A DNA stretch of 8,436 bases. Source: Gammaproteobacteria bacterium. Its GTDB lineage: Bacteria > Pseudomonadota > Gammaproteobacteria > Granulosicoccales > Granulosicoccaceae. The stretch's first letter is position 1. Every line of letters begins with the position of its first letter. This document shows, piece by piece, positions 1 through 6,192 of this stretch. A program made the position numbers and the translations under genes. The stretch spans positions 1 to 8,436 of the forward strand of contig JAHQVR010000023.1 of assembly GCA_019634245.1 (NCBI GenBank). The letters run 5' to 3'. The notes beneath the pieces were generated by a model. It was given only the letters and a program-made list of their open reading frames with translations, was not told the origin of the DNA and did not search any database.

Positions 1-14
1 CCGCTGAATTGGTA

Positions 15-42
15 TTGTCACAGTTATGTTATATTATAACAT
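15..42 (+). promoter_or_regulatory. Candidate sigma70 promoter of the zinc operon
   Basis: TTGTCA at 15-20 (five of six matches to TTGACA) is followed after 16 bases by TAACAT at 37-42 (four of six matches to TATAAT). The -10 element lies wholly inside the Zur palindrome, so Zur binding would block RNA polymerase directly. Transcription would begin near position 50, leaving an untranslated leader of roughly 120 bases before the TTG start at 173. Other AT-rich hexamers in the palindrome could serve as the -10, so the exact register is uncertain. Confidence 0.45.
26..42. promoter_or_regulatory. Zur box (zinc uptake regulator operator)
   Basis: The sequence ATGTTATA-T-TATAACAT is a perfect palindrome with 8-bp arms around one central base. 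It matches the core of the known gammaproteobacterial Zur operator (GAAATGTTATAWTATAACATTTC), although the outer GAA/TTC arms are not kept. It lies 131 bases before the start of a DUF2796 (ZrgA-type) gene, which is the kind of gene Zur controls. Zn-loaded Zur would be expected to bind here and repress the downstream operon when zinc is plentiful. The palindrome is seen directly; the assignment to Zur rather than Fur rests on the TGTTATA half-site and the target gene. Confidence 0.85.
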
Positions 43-172
43 CAAGATTTACACTGCCCGGCAATAGCTGCGCTCTACTTACCAGCCATTGCCAGAGTCC
101 TTCAACACCCTATCGTTCTTCTGCCTGCCAGCACCTGTAGAGCGAGGGTGACCAGCATGGAGATAGTCGACT

Positions 173-865
173 TTGAACGCCCATTACATAGCCGTAGCGT
201 TTTTTACAGTTGCCTTACTTACAAGCCCTGTGGTTTGGGCACAAACTCAGCGAGACCTGGACAGTCATGAACACGGCGCATCCGCGCTCAACGTCATCGT
301 TGATGATGATCATGTGTATGTTGAATTCGAAAGCCCCTGGGCAAATCTGGTCGGATTTGAGCACGAACCAGGCAACGATGAACAACGAGCCGCCGTAAAC
401 AACGCCTTGGAATCCATCTCCGATGCCAGTTCGATGATTCTGCTAGATTCTTCGGCTAACTGCGAAGCCAGCTCCTCCGAAGTGACCAGTACAATGGCCA
501 TGGCTGATGAAGACCACAACGATCATGACCATGATGAGCACTCCGACGATGAGCACGGCCACGACGAACACTCCGACGAGAAGCACGACGATGAGCATGG
601 CCACGATGAACACTCCGACGACAAACATGACGACGAGCACGATCATGATGAACACGCACACGACGAAGAAACCCACTCAGAAATTCTGGTGAGCTATGCG
701 TTTGAATGTGCAAACCCTGATAAGCTAGAAACCATGACAGTGCAGTTGACCAGCACCTTCCCCGGCATTGAAGATATTGATGTTCAGCTGGCGGGTCCTG
801 GTGGCCAAAGTGGTCTAGAGCTCGATGCCGACAACAACACGATCGATTTAACCGCTGTGAAGTAA
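173..865 (+). CDS. zrgA: DUF2796 (ZrgA-type) periplasmic zinc-binding protein
   Basis: This is a 230-residue secreted protein of the DUF2796/ZrgA family, which is linked to zinc acquisition. Residues 1-23 form a signal peptide ending VVWA|Q. The DUF2796 core follows: SHEHGASALNV near 31-41, then ESPWANLVGFEHEP near 53-66. An insertion at 115-168 carries 17 histidines among many Asp and Glu and is a likely Zn reservoir or capture arm. The C-terminal half continues with YAFEC and FPGIEDIDVQL. Cys97 and Cys179 could form a disulfide. The start is TTG: an in-frame stop lies at 164-166, no in-frame ATG follows nearby, and GGAG at 159-162 is a suitable ribosome site. It is the first gene after a Zur box and is followed after 3 bases by an ABC ATPase. 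The family is clear; zinc as the ligand follows from family, His content and operator. Confidence 0.88.
   Translation: MNAHYIAVAFFTVALLTSPVVWAQTQRDLDSHEHGASALNVIVDDDHVYVEFESPWANLVGFEHEPGNDEQRAAVNNALESISDASSMILLDSSANCEASSSEVTSTMAMADEDHNDHDHDEHSDDEHGHDEHSDEKHDDEHGHDEHSDDKHDDEHDHDEHAHDEETHSEILVSYAFECANPDKLETMTVQLTSTFPGIEDIDVQLAGPGGQSGLELDADNNTIDLTAVK
515..676 (+). repeat. Degenerate tandem repeat encoding a His/Asp/Glu-rich metal-binding arm
   Basis: Within the ZrgA-type gene, near-identical units with cores such as CACGACGAACACTCCGACGA recur. They encode variations of HDEHSDD, HGHDEHSD and KHDDEH. The stretch codes for residues 115-168 with 17 histidines. The DNA repeats are imperfect at third positions, so the array is not newly duplicated. 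Such arrays change length easily by slippage or recombination, so copy number may differ between strains. Confidence 0.85.
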
Positions 866-868
866 TCT

Positions 869-1600
869 ATGGAATCCAGGCAAACGGTTGTATCACTGCG
901 TGATGTTCGGTTTGCCTGGAACCCGCTTTCCGACCCTGTCCTCGATATCGAAACGTTCGATATGGCGCAGGGTGAAAAGGTGTTCCTCTACGGACCCTCA
1001 GGCTCTGGCAAAAGCACGCTGTTAAGCATCATCGCTGCTGTGGTTCAACCTCAGGCGGGCACCGTAACGGTCGATGGAGTCGATCTGGGCACGCTCAGTG
1101 GTTCTGCGCTGGATCGATTTCGAGCTGACCATATTGGCCTGGTGTTTCAGCAATTCAACTTGCTTCCGTTTCTGAACATACTGGACAACGTAGCACTGCC
1201 CTGCCGCTTTTCTACGTTGCGCAAACAGCGAGCTATGGAGTCTACGGGTACCCTTAAAGACGAAGCCATTCGTTTACTGCAAACCATGCAGCTACCCGAA
1301 AGTGCTTATCAGGCTCGATCGGCGATGCAGTTGAGCGTCGGTCAGCAGCAGCGCGTCGCTGTTGCTCGCGCCTTGATGGGAAAACCGTCTTTAATCATTG
1401 CCGACGAACCCACGTCCTCTCTGGACATGGATGCCCGCACCGCATTTCTGGAATTACTCTTCACGGAAGTGGAATCCACCAATGCCTCCGTGCTGTTCGT
1501 CAGTCACGATGCATCCTTACAATCTATGTTCGATCGCAGTATCCGGCTTGACGAACTCAACGCGGCAAACCCGGAGCAACTGGTGAGATCTTCGGCGTGA
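869..1600 (+). CDS. ABC transporter ATP-binding protein of the zinc operon (LolD/MacB-like)
   Basis: A complete 243-residue ABC ATPase. Walker A is GPSGSGKST (42-50), the Q-loop is VFQQF (92-96), the signature is LSVGQ (155-159), Walker B is LIIADE (175-180), the D-loop SSLD (183-186) and the switch histidine is in VSHD (H213). The second glycine of the usual LSGGQ is valine, as I recall in many LolD/MacB-like relatives beside DUF2796 genes, so this need not mean lost activity. The sequence is closest to the MacB/LolD class, which drives FtsX-fold permeases that act mechanically rather than as simple channels. The ATG lies 3 bases after the DUF2796 stop and has only a weak ribosome site, so translation is probably coupled. 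It should sit on the cytoplasmic face and power the permease encoded next. Confidence 0.93.
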   Translation: MESRQTVVSLRDVRFAWNPLSDPVLDIETFDMAQGEKVFLYGPSGSGKSTLLSIIAAVVQPQAGTVTVDGVDLGTLSGSALDRFRADHIGLVFQQFNLLPFLNILDNVALPCRFSTLRKQRAMESTGTLKDEAIRLLQTMQLPESAYQARSAMQLSVGQQQRVAVARALMGKPSLIIADEPTSSLDMDARTAFLELLFTEVESTNASVLFVSHDASLQSMFDRSIRLDELNAANPEQLVRSSA

Positions 1601-2850
1601 TTGATATCGCCTACCGCAGTTTGACCAATCGAGCCCTAACGGCTTCGTTAGCTGTGGCTGCGATTGCCATTAGCGTAGCTCTGATTTTGAGCGTGGATAA
1701 AATCAAGCGAGATACGCGCACCAGTTTTCTGCAAACCATTTCCGGTACCGACCTGATTGTCGGCGCGCGATCCGGATCGGTTCAGTTGCTACTCTATTCT
1801 GTGTTCAGAATGGGTAATGCGACGAACAACGTGAGTTGGCAGAGCATTGAAGATATTCGCGAACGATCTACAGTGGATTGGTTGGTACCACTGTCGCTGG
1901 GAGATTCCCATCGGGGTTTCCGCGTGCTCGGAACGTCAATCGATTATTTTGAGCACTATCAATACGGCGATGACAATACTCTAGAACTCGACGAAGGCGA
2001 TGTGTTCAAAGATGTTTTTGATGCCGTCATTGGTAGTAACGTTGCCAAGAAACTGAATTACGAGCTCGGTAGCTCCATTGTTATTGCTCATGGCACCGGG
2101 GCTGTGGGTCTTGTTGCACATGACGATCAACCGTTTACTGTGTCGGGGATTTTAAAACCCACGGGTACGCCCGTGGACAATACCTTACACGTGAGTCTCG
2201 AAGGCATAGAGGCTGTTCATGTGGATTGGCAAAGCGGTATGAAAATACCAGGGGCAGCAACAGAACCCGATGACATTCGCACTATGGACTTAAATCCCAA
2301 AGCGGTGACCGCTGCTTTGGTGGGGCTTAAATCCAGGGCAACCGTTTTTAAAGAACAACGGGCCATTAATGAATACCGCGATGAGCCACTTCTAGCCATT
2401 CTGCCGGGTGTTGCGATGCAAGAAATATGGGCCCTGGTAAAAGTCTTCGAAAACGCGCTACTGGTCATCTCCTTGTTCGTCGTACTTGCGGGTTTGGTTA
2501 ATCTGGTGTCCGTTCTGTACGCCGGATTGAACGAACGGCGTAGGGAAATGGCTATTCTGCGAGCCAGTGGCGCTCGGCCCTCTTATATATTCAGGTTACT
2601 GTGCACCGAGTCCGCTTTACTGAGTGCGTTGGGGATCGTTTTCGGGCTTTTGCTACACTATCTTATTATGGGTATAGCCGCTATTTGGGCTCAAGCTCAA
2701 TTTGGCCTCGACCTGTCACTGGGTTTACCAACGGACAGCGATTTGCTCATTCTCGCAGGTATTTTTGTTGCAGGCATTCTCGTTGGAACCCTACCAGCCA
2801 TGCGCGCGTATCGCCATTCAGTGGCAGATGGAATGATTCAGCGATTGTGA
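1597..2850 (+). CDS. FtsX/MacB-fold ABC transporter permease of the zinc operon
   Basis: A 417-residue inner-membrane permease. Hydrophobic segments lie near residues 14-33, 286-309, 339-365 and 383-403. A large extracytoplasmic domain of about 250 residues sits between the first and second. This is the four-helix FtsX/LolC/MacB layout. The cytoplasmic stretch NERRREMAILRASGA (312-326) after the second helix is the typical coupling segment of this family. The GTG start overlaps the ATPase stop in a GTGA arrangement, so the two proteins are translationally coupled and form one transporter. FtsX-fold permeases usually work on periplasmic or outer-membrane partners, so this pair may move or reload the DUF2796 protein or act on an envelope carrier rather than pump free Zn2+. 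That mechanism is inference. Confidence 0.92.
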   Translation: MIDIAYRSLTNRALTASLAVAAIAISVALILSVDKIKRDTRTSFLQTISGTDLIVGARSGSVQLLLYSVFRMGNATNNVSWQSIEDIRERSTVDWLVPLSLGDSHRGFRVLGTSIDYFEHYQYGDDNTLELDEGDVFKDVFDAVIGSNVAKKLNYELGSSIVIAHGTGAVGLVAHDDQPFTVSGILKPTGTPVDNTLHVSLEGIEAVHVDWQSGMKIPGAATEPDDIRTMDLNPKAVTAALVGLKSRATVFKEQRAINEYRDEPLLAILPGVAMQEIWALVKVFENALLVISLFVVLAGLVNLVSVLYAGLNERRREMAILRASGARPSYIFRLLCTESALLSALGIVFGLLLHYLIMGIAAIWAQAQFGLDLSLGLPTDSDLLILAGIFVAGILVGTLPAMRAYRHSVADGMIQRL

Positions 2851-2888
2851 TGTCAGAGATAGGCCAGCCATACACATTGGGGTAAGCG

Positions 2889-3482
2889 ATGTTTAAATCC
2901 TTGGGACAAAAACAGCTATTGGTATTTGCCCTCGGGCTGATTATTCTCGGGTTTATGTCCGTGGGCCAAGCCTGGTGGGGGAAAAAAGACGCTGAGTCAG
3001 TGGCTGAAGGAGCCACAGAACTCACCTGGGACGATCTTGTGCCAGAAGATTTTCGACCCGCAGAAAACCCTCTGACCAATATGACACAGGAACAAATCGA
3101 TAAACTCTTTGATGGCAGTGAAGAGTCCAACAAAGAGCTGGATGAAATTGAAGAGATACTCTCGTATGCCCCAACGGTCCCAGGACTAGATGGAGAACGA
3201 GTGAAGATTCCCGGTTATGTCGTTCCACTAGATTTCGACGGTCAAACCAAACTCAAAGAATTTTTGCTGGTGCCCTACTATGGCGCCTGCATTCACACCC
3301 CTCCGCCACCGGCGAACCAGGTGGTTCACGCAGAATCCAGTACCACGATAGATCTTGAGAACCCCTATTACCCAGTTTGGCTCATAGGCACCTTAAAAAC
3401 CGAAACCGTACAAAGTGCGCTGGCCGAATCTGGCTATCGCCTGGATGTTGAAGGTGTCCTGCCTTACGAGGTTCCCAAATAA
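2889..3482 (+). CDS. DUF3299 domain exported protein of the zinc operon
   Basis: A 197-residue exported protein. A hydrophobic N-terminus (about 9-28, ending near GQAWW) is a signal peptide or membrane anchor. A variable acidic linker spans roughly 33-93. The DUF3299 domain (about 95-197) contains VKIPGYVVPLDFDG and the hallmark VPYYGACIHTPPPPANQ (128-144), whose Cys134 and His136 could bind metal, followed by YPVWLIGTL and GYRLDVEG. The molecular role of DUF3299 is not established to my knowledge; the family commonly sits beside DUF2796 and ABC genes. GGGG at 2879-2882 is 6 bases before the ATG. The 38-base gap after the permease holds an 11-codon reading frame starting in a TGATG overlap, which may only serve coupling. 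It is most likely an accessory periplasmic part of the zinc system. Confidence 0.87.
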   Translation: MFKSLGQKQLLVFALGLIILGFMSVGQAWWGKKDAESVAEGATELTWDDLVPEDFRPAENPLTNMTQEQIDKLFDGSEESNKELDEIEEILSYAPTVPGLDGERVKIPGYVVPLDFDGQTKLKEFLLVPYYGACIHTPPPPANQVVHAESSTTIDLENPYYPVWLIGTLKTETVQSALAESGYRLDVEGVLPYEVPK

Positions 3483-3569
3483 CGATTTCCTGCTAATCCG
3501 CCCTCATCCTTTGGCACTTCAGCGGTATACAATCAGCGCGAGCTTTTTTTCATCGGGTAGAACCTTAAG

Positions 3570-4520
3570 ATGGCGCACGGTTACGATTCAGGTCGGCTCA
3601 ACTTACCTTTTGTGGGCATCTGTACGTTTGGTAAATACCCTTACGTCCAGGATTGGACTGCTATTGACGCCGATGTAGCAATCCTCGGTGCACCCTACGA
3701 CTTCGGTTGTCAATATCGATCCGGTGCTCGTTTTGGACCTCGGTCGGTACGCGAAGCATCCACGCTATTTTCGTTTGGCCACGCAGGTGCCTACGATCAC
3801 GAAGACGACATCACGTATTTATCCGCTGAGAATACCCGCATCGTAGACATCGGTGATGCCGACATCGTGCACACCGATACGATAAAAAGTCACCAGAATA
3901 TCGAAACCGGTGTTCGACATATTTTGTCAGCTGGCGCTATTCCGGTAGTCATTGGAGGAGATCACTCGGTCAACATCCCGTGCATAAACGCGTTCGATGA
4001 TCAGGAACCTATTCACGTCGTTCAGATAGATGCTCATTTGGATTTCGTGGATGAACGTCACGGTGTGCGATTTGGTCACGGCAACCCCATGCGTCGGGCG
4101 GCAGAAAAAGACTATGTCACTGGCTTAACTCAGATTGGTATTCGTAATGTCTCGTCAACTGCAAAAGACGGTTACGACGCGGCACGATCTATGGGTTCCG
4201 ATATTTTATCTGTGCGCCAATATCGACAATTGGGTGTTGAAGGTGTGCTGGAACGTATTCCTAAAGGTAAAAGGTATTACATCACGATCGACATCGATGG
4301 CTTCGATCCGTCCATTGCACCTGGTACGGGGACCCCCAGCCATGGTGGGTTTGACTACTACGAAGGATTGGAGTTACTGGACGGCCTGTGCCAGCGTGGC
4401 GATATCGTGGGAGTGGATCTTGTGGAAGTAGCACCCGACTATGACCCGGCCGGCAGCACCTCAACTCTAGCCGCTCAAATTCTTTTGAATCTAATAGGGC
4501 GAATGCTGCATCACCGCTAA
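3570..4520 (+). CDS. speB: Agmatinase-family ureohydrolase (agmatinase or guanidino-acid hydrolase)
   Basis: A full-length 316-residue member of the arginase/agmatinase family, which uses two Mn2+ ions to release urea from guanidino compounds in the cytoplasm. All metal ligands are present: H132 in GGDHS, D154/H156/D158 in QIDAHLDF, and D241/D243 in TIDIDGFDPSIAPGTG, which fits the third arginase signature. Glu286 in DLVEVAP matches the conserved catalytic-site Glu of agmatinases. The loop FGHGNPMRRA (168-177) is of the HGxPxRRA type seen in guanidinobutyrase and guanidinopropionase relatives, so the substrate may not be agmatine; the symbol is by family only. An in-frame stop at 3558-3560 makes ATG 3570 the first possible start, but its ribosome site is weak. 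No other polyamine or arginine gene is nearby. The 87-base gap before it contains TATACAAT at 3526-3533 as a possible -10, with no good -35. Confidence 0.88.
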   Translation: MAHGYDSGRLNLPFVGICTFGKYPYVQDWTAIDADVAILGAPYDFGCQYRSGARFGPRSVREASTLFSFGHAGAYDHEDDITYLSAENTRIVDIGDADIVHTDTIKSHQNIETGVRHILSAGAIPVVIGGDHSVNIPCINAFDDQEPIHVVQIDAHLDFVDERHGVRFGHGNPMRRAAEKDYVTGLTQIGIRNVSSTAKDGYDAARSMGSDILSVRQYRQLGVEGVLERIPKGKRYYITIDIDGFDPSIAPGTGTPSHGGFDYYEGLELLDGLCQRGDIVGVDLVEVAPDYDPAGSTSTLAAQILLNLIGRMLHHR

Positions 4521-4529
4521 ATCAGCGGT
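4513..4529 (+). terminator. Short hairpin over the ureohydrolase stop codon (weak terminator candidate)
   Basis: ACCGCT (4513-4518) and AGCGGT (4524-4529) form a perfect 6-bp stem with a 5-base loop, and the stop codon at 4518-4520 lies in it. Only a mixed, not uridine-rich, tract follows, so this is at best a weak intrinsic terminator. It is the only hairpin I found between the ureohydrolase gene and the next operon. Confidence 0.25.
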
Positions 4530-4559
4530 TGTTCACAAAATTTCCAAATCTTTGCAGCC

Positions 4560-4576
4560 CCTAAGTTTTCCCTAAT
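4560..4576 (+). promoter_or_regulatory. PmrA/QseB-like response-regulator box (11-bp direct repeat)
   Basis: CCTAAG-TTTTC-CCTAAT is a direct repeat of two hexamers with a 5-base spacer, an 11-bp period that fits a head-to-tail OmpR-family dimer. Each hexamer differs by one base from the known PmrA/QseB box halves (CTTAAG-N5-CTTAAT). It lies 67 bases before the first gene of an operon that encodes a QseB/PmrA-type regulator, so autoregulation is the simple reading. No clear -35 is present downstream, as expected for an activated promoter. TAGACT (4587-4592) or TTTACA (4594-4599) may be the -10. The repeat is seen directly; the binding protein is inferred. Confidence 0.55.
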
Positions 4577-4598
4577 TTTCGATCCCTAGACTGTTTAC

Positions 4599-4617
4599 AT
4601 CAGCAAAAAACGCTGAT
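4599..4617 (+). other. A-loop hairpin in the leader of the PepSY operon
   Basis: ATCAGC (4599-4604) pairs with GCTGAT (4612-4617) across a loop of six A and one C. It sits between the likely promoter and the ribosome site AGAGGA at 4632-4637. A short T5 run follows about 10 bases later (4627-4631), too far for a classical terminator. It could affect leader stability or attenuation, or be an inverted-repeat protein site. Function unknown. Confidence 0.35.
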
Positions 4618-4643
4618 CTAACACACTTTTTAGAGGATTGAAC

Positions 4644-5156
4644 ATGAACAAAACCGTAGCCACTCAAAGCGCCCTGGGCATCGCAGCCGTCACTCTGCTA
4701 GTAACGCTCGCTCAGGCTGACTCAAAATCGGACCGGCTCAGAGCCATCGATGCCCTTGAATTGGATCTGACTGAGGCTGCTGCCTTAGCCACTGAATCCA
4801 ACCCCGGCAACATCATCGAAGCCGAGTTTGAAGTTGAGGACGATCGAGGCATCTGGGAAATAGAAATTGTTAACGCTGCCAATCAAACCGTATCGGTAGA
4901 AGTGGATGGATTGACGGGTGAAATACTCGCCAGCGAGATAGAAGATGATGACGATGAACGGCCGCTTAATCTTACCGACACGATCAACCTGGAGACCGCC
5001 ATTAATGTGGTTAAAGCCATCGAAAGCGGCGCTGTTATCGAAGCAGAGCTCGAAGATGAACACGGTGAGCTGGTCTGGGAAGTCGAAGCCTTGAATGCGA
5101 ACCAGGAAAAAATCAAGGTTCACGTTAACGCCTACACCGGTGAAGTTCTTATTTAA
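4644..5156 (+). CDS. Secreted acidic protein with two PepSY domains
   Basis: A 170-residue protein with a signal peptide (1-25, ending LAQA|DS) and two PepSY-like domains, about 34-97 and 111-170. Each shows the family pattern of an alpha segment, then IIEAEFEVEDDRGIWEIEI or VIEAELEDEHGELVWEVEA, then a strand ending DGLTGEIL or NAYTGEVL. The domains are joined by an acidic linker containing EIEDDDDE (98-105). PepSY proteins act in the cell envelope, often as inhibitors or ligand-binding partners of proteases or sensors. I chose the ATG at 4644, not the in-frame TTG at 4638, because AGAGGA (4632-4637) is then 6 bases upstream. It is first in an operon with an unknown membrane protein, a response regulator and a kinase, so it may be both a target and an input of that pair. 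The ligand is unknown; the acidity would suit cations. Confidence 0.87.
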   Translation: MNKTVATQSALGIAAVTLLVTLAQADSKSDRLRAIDALELDLTEAAALATESNPGNIIEAEFEVEDDRGIWEIEIVNAANQTVSVEVDGLTGEILASEIEDDDDERPLNLTDTINLETAINVVKAIESGAVIEAELEDEHGELVWEVEALNANQEKIKVHVNAYTGEVLI

Positions 5157-5182
5157 CTCATTTTCTGATATTGGAGATAACC

Positions 5183-5512
5183 ATGATTAACAGCACAAAC
5201 ACAGTAAACATCGACGGCACTGTTTTGAACGACCAAGACTTTAAACAATTCTACTCGTTCAACTCGGAGGATAAATTCAGCCGGTGGGTGGTCAGACCTT
5301 TAGCACTTCTGACCACCGTTGGGTTAGGGGTGGCTTTAGTATTCGCCAGCACCTTCCTACTGGTACTGTCTCTGGCCATGATGCCGCTATTCGCGGTAAT
5401 GCTTTGGGCCGTAAAAACCAAGATGGAGCGCGACCTAAACAGCGATGAAACCGTCATTGATATGGAGCAGGATGAGCCCATTGAGCCCCAGGAGGATGCG
5501 AAATCGCTCTGA
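5183..5512 (+). CDS. Small membrane protein of unknown function in the PepSY/two-component operon
   Basis: I do not recognise this 109-residue protein. It has a polar N-terminus (1-34, with FKQFYSFNSEDKFSRW), a long hydrophobic block (about 36-77) wide enough for two membrane helices with a tight turn, a basic KTKMERD border and an acidic tail (88-106, rich in Asp, Glu and Pro). Positive residues on both sides of the block suggest a hairpin with both ends in the cytoplasm. The start is ATG 5183, preceded by GGAG (5173-5176) with a 6-base spacer; an in-frame TTG at 5171 is less likely. It lies 26 bases after the PepSY gene and 20 before the regulator, so it is almost surely cotranscribed. A role in signalling with the kinase, or as a phage-shock-like envelope protein, is possible but not shown. 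Confidence 0.75.
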   Translation: MINSTNTVNIDGTVLNDQDFKQFYSFNSEDKFSRWVVRPLALLTTVGLGVALVFASTFLLVLSLAMMPLFAVMLWAVKTKMERDLNSDETVIDMEQDEPIEPQEDAKSL

Positions 5513-5532
5513 TACAGCGTACTATTTGAACC

Positions 5533-6192
5533 ATGCGCATCTTGCTCGTTGAAGACGACCCACAAATCGGTTCCGCCATTACCAGTGCCCTGGACGATGC
5601 TGGCATGGCGGCCGATTGGGTCACCGACGGAAACTCCGCACTGGCCAGCATTGAGGCTGGTTCATTTGAGCTGATGCTGCTGGATATTGGCCTGCCTAAA
5701 AAAGACGGCTTGAGCGTGCTTAAGCAAGTTCGTCAAACGAAAAAAAACATCCCCGTCATTATGATCACTGCCAGAGATGCGGTGGAAGACCGAATTGCCG
5801 GGCTTGACCTGGGTGCCGATGATTACCTGGTCAAACCTTTTCTAATCGATGAACTGATGGCGCGAATTCGTGCGGTGGCGCGTCGCCACTCGGGTAGCGC
5901 ACAACCACTTCTGACCAGTGGGGAGCTCTCCATCGACCCGGCCAGCAAAACAGCGAGTTTTCAGGATGTTGAACTGGATGTAACGGGTAAGGAATATCGC
6001 TTATTACACTCGCTGTTGTTAACCCCCGGCCGGATCTACTCCCGCGAAGAACTCGAAGAAAAAGTCTATGGCTGGGAAGAGGAAGTGAACAGTAATGCGA
6101 TTGAATTTCTGATTCACAGCCTGCGCAAAAAAACCGATAAGAGCGCCATTAAAAATGTCCGGGGTCTTGGGTGGATGGTACCCAAGGAATGA
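5533..6192 (+). CDS. OmpR-family response regulator, QseB/PmrA-like
   Basis: A complete 219-residue DNA-binding regulator. The receiver domain (1-115) has the acidic pair D8/D9, the phosphoacceptor D51 in LLDIGLPKKDG, T79 in MITARD and K101 in LVKPF. The winged-helix output domain (about 125-217) has TGKEYRLLHSLL, SREELEEKVYGWEEEVNSNA and a C-terminal VRGLGWMVPKE hairpin. The wing-proximal stretch WEEEVNSNAIEFLIHSLRKK resembles QseB, TctD and PmrA most. The ATG has no strong ribosome site, so translation may be coupled to the small membrane gene that ends 20 bases earlier. The kinase gene overlaps its stop. The expected target is the 11-bp direct repeat upstream of the PepSY gene. Confidence 0.95.
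   Translation: MRILLVEDDPQIGSAITSALDDAGMAADWVTDGNSALASIEAGSFELMLLDIGLPKKDGLSVLKQVRQTKKNIPVIMITARDAVEDRIAGLDLGADDYLVKPFLIDELMARIRAVARRHSGSAQPLLTSGELSIDPASKTASFQDVELDVTGKEYRLLHSLLLTPGRIYSREELEEKVYGWEEEVNSNAIEFLIHSLRKKTDKSAIKNVRGLGWMVPKE

Noticed and set aside
155..159. LSVGQ signature of the ABC ATPase (residues 155-159) as evidence of a dead transporter
   Set aside because: Walker A, Walker B, Q-loop and H-loop are intact, and valine at this place is tolerated in related ATPases. The coordinates given are residue numbers; the codons are at 1331-1345.
443..713. Long minus-strand frames opposite the His-rich repeat
   Set aside because: They are the antisense of a GAC/CAC-rich repeat and translate to low-complexity valine- or arginine/histidine-rich text; no start signal supports them.
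2747..3133. Minus-strand frame of 128 codons across the permease end and the DUF3299 start
   Set aside because: It overlaps two well-supported genes, has low-complexity serine-rich content and matches no family I know.
3512..3527. TGGCAC in the gap before the ureohydrolase, like a sigma54 -24 element
   Set aside because: The required GC of the -12 element (TTGC) is absent at the right spacing, so it is not a sigma54 promoter.
3535..3550. T7 run after AGC-GCGA-GCT as a terminator for the zinc operon
   Set aside because: The stem has only three base pairs, too weak for an intrinsic terminator even with a GCGA loop.
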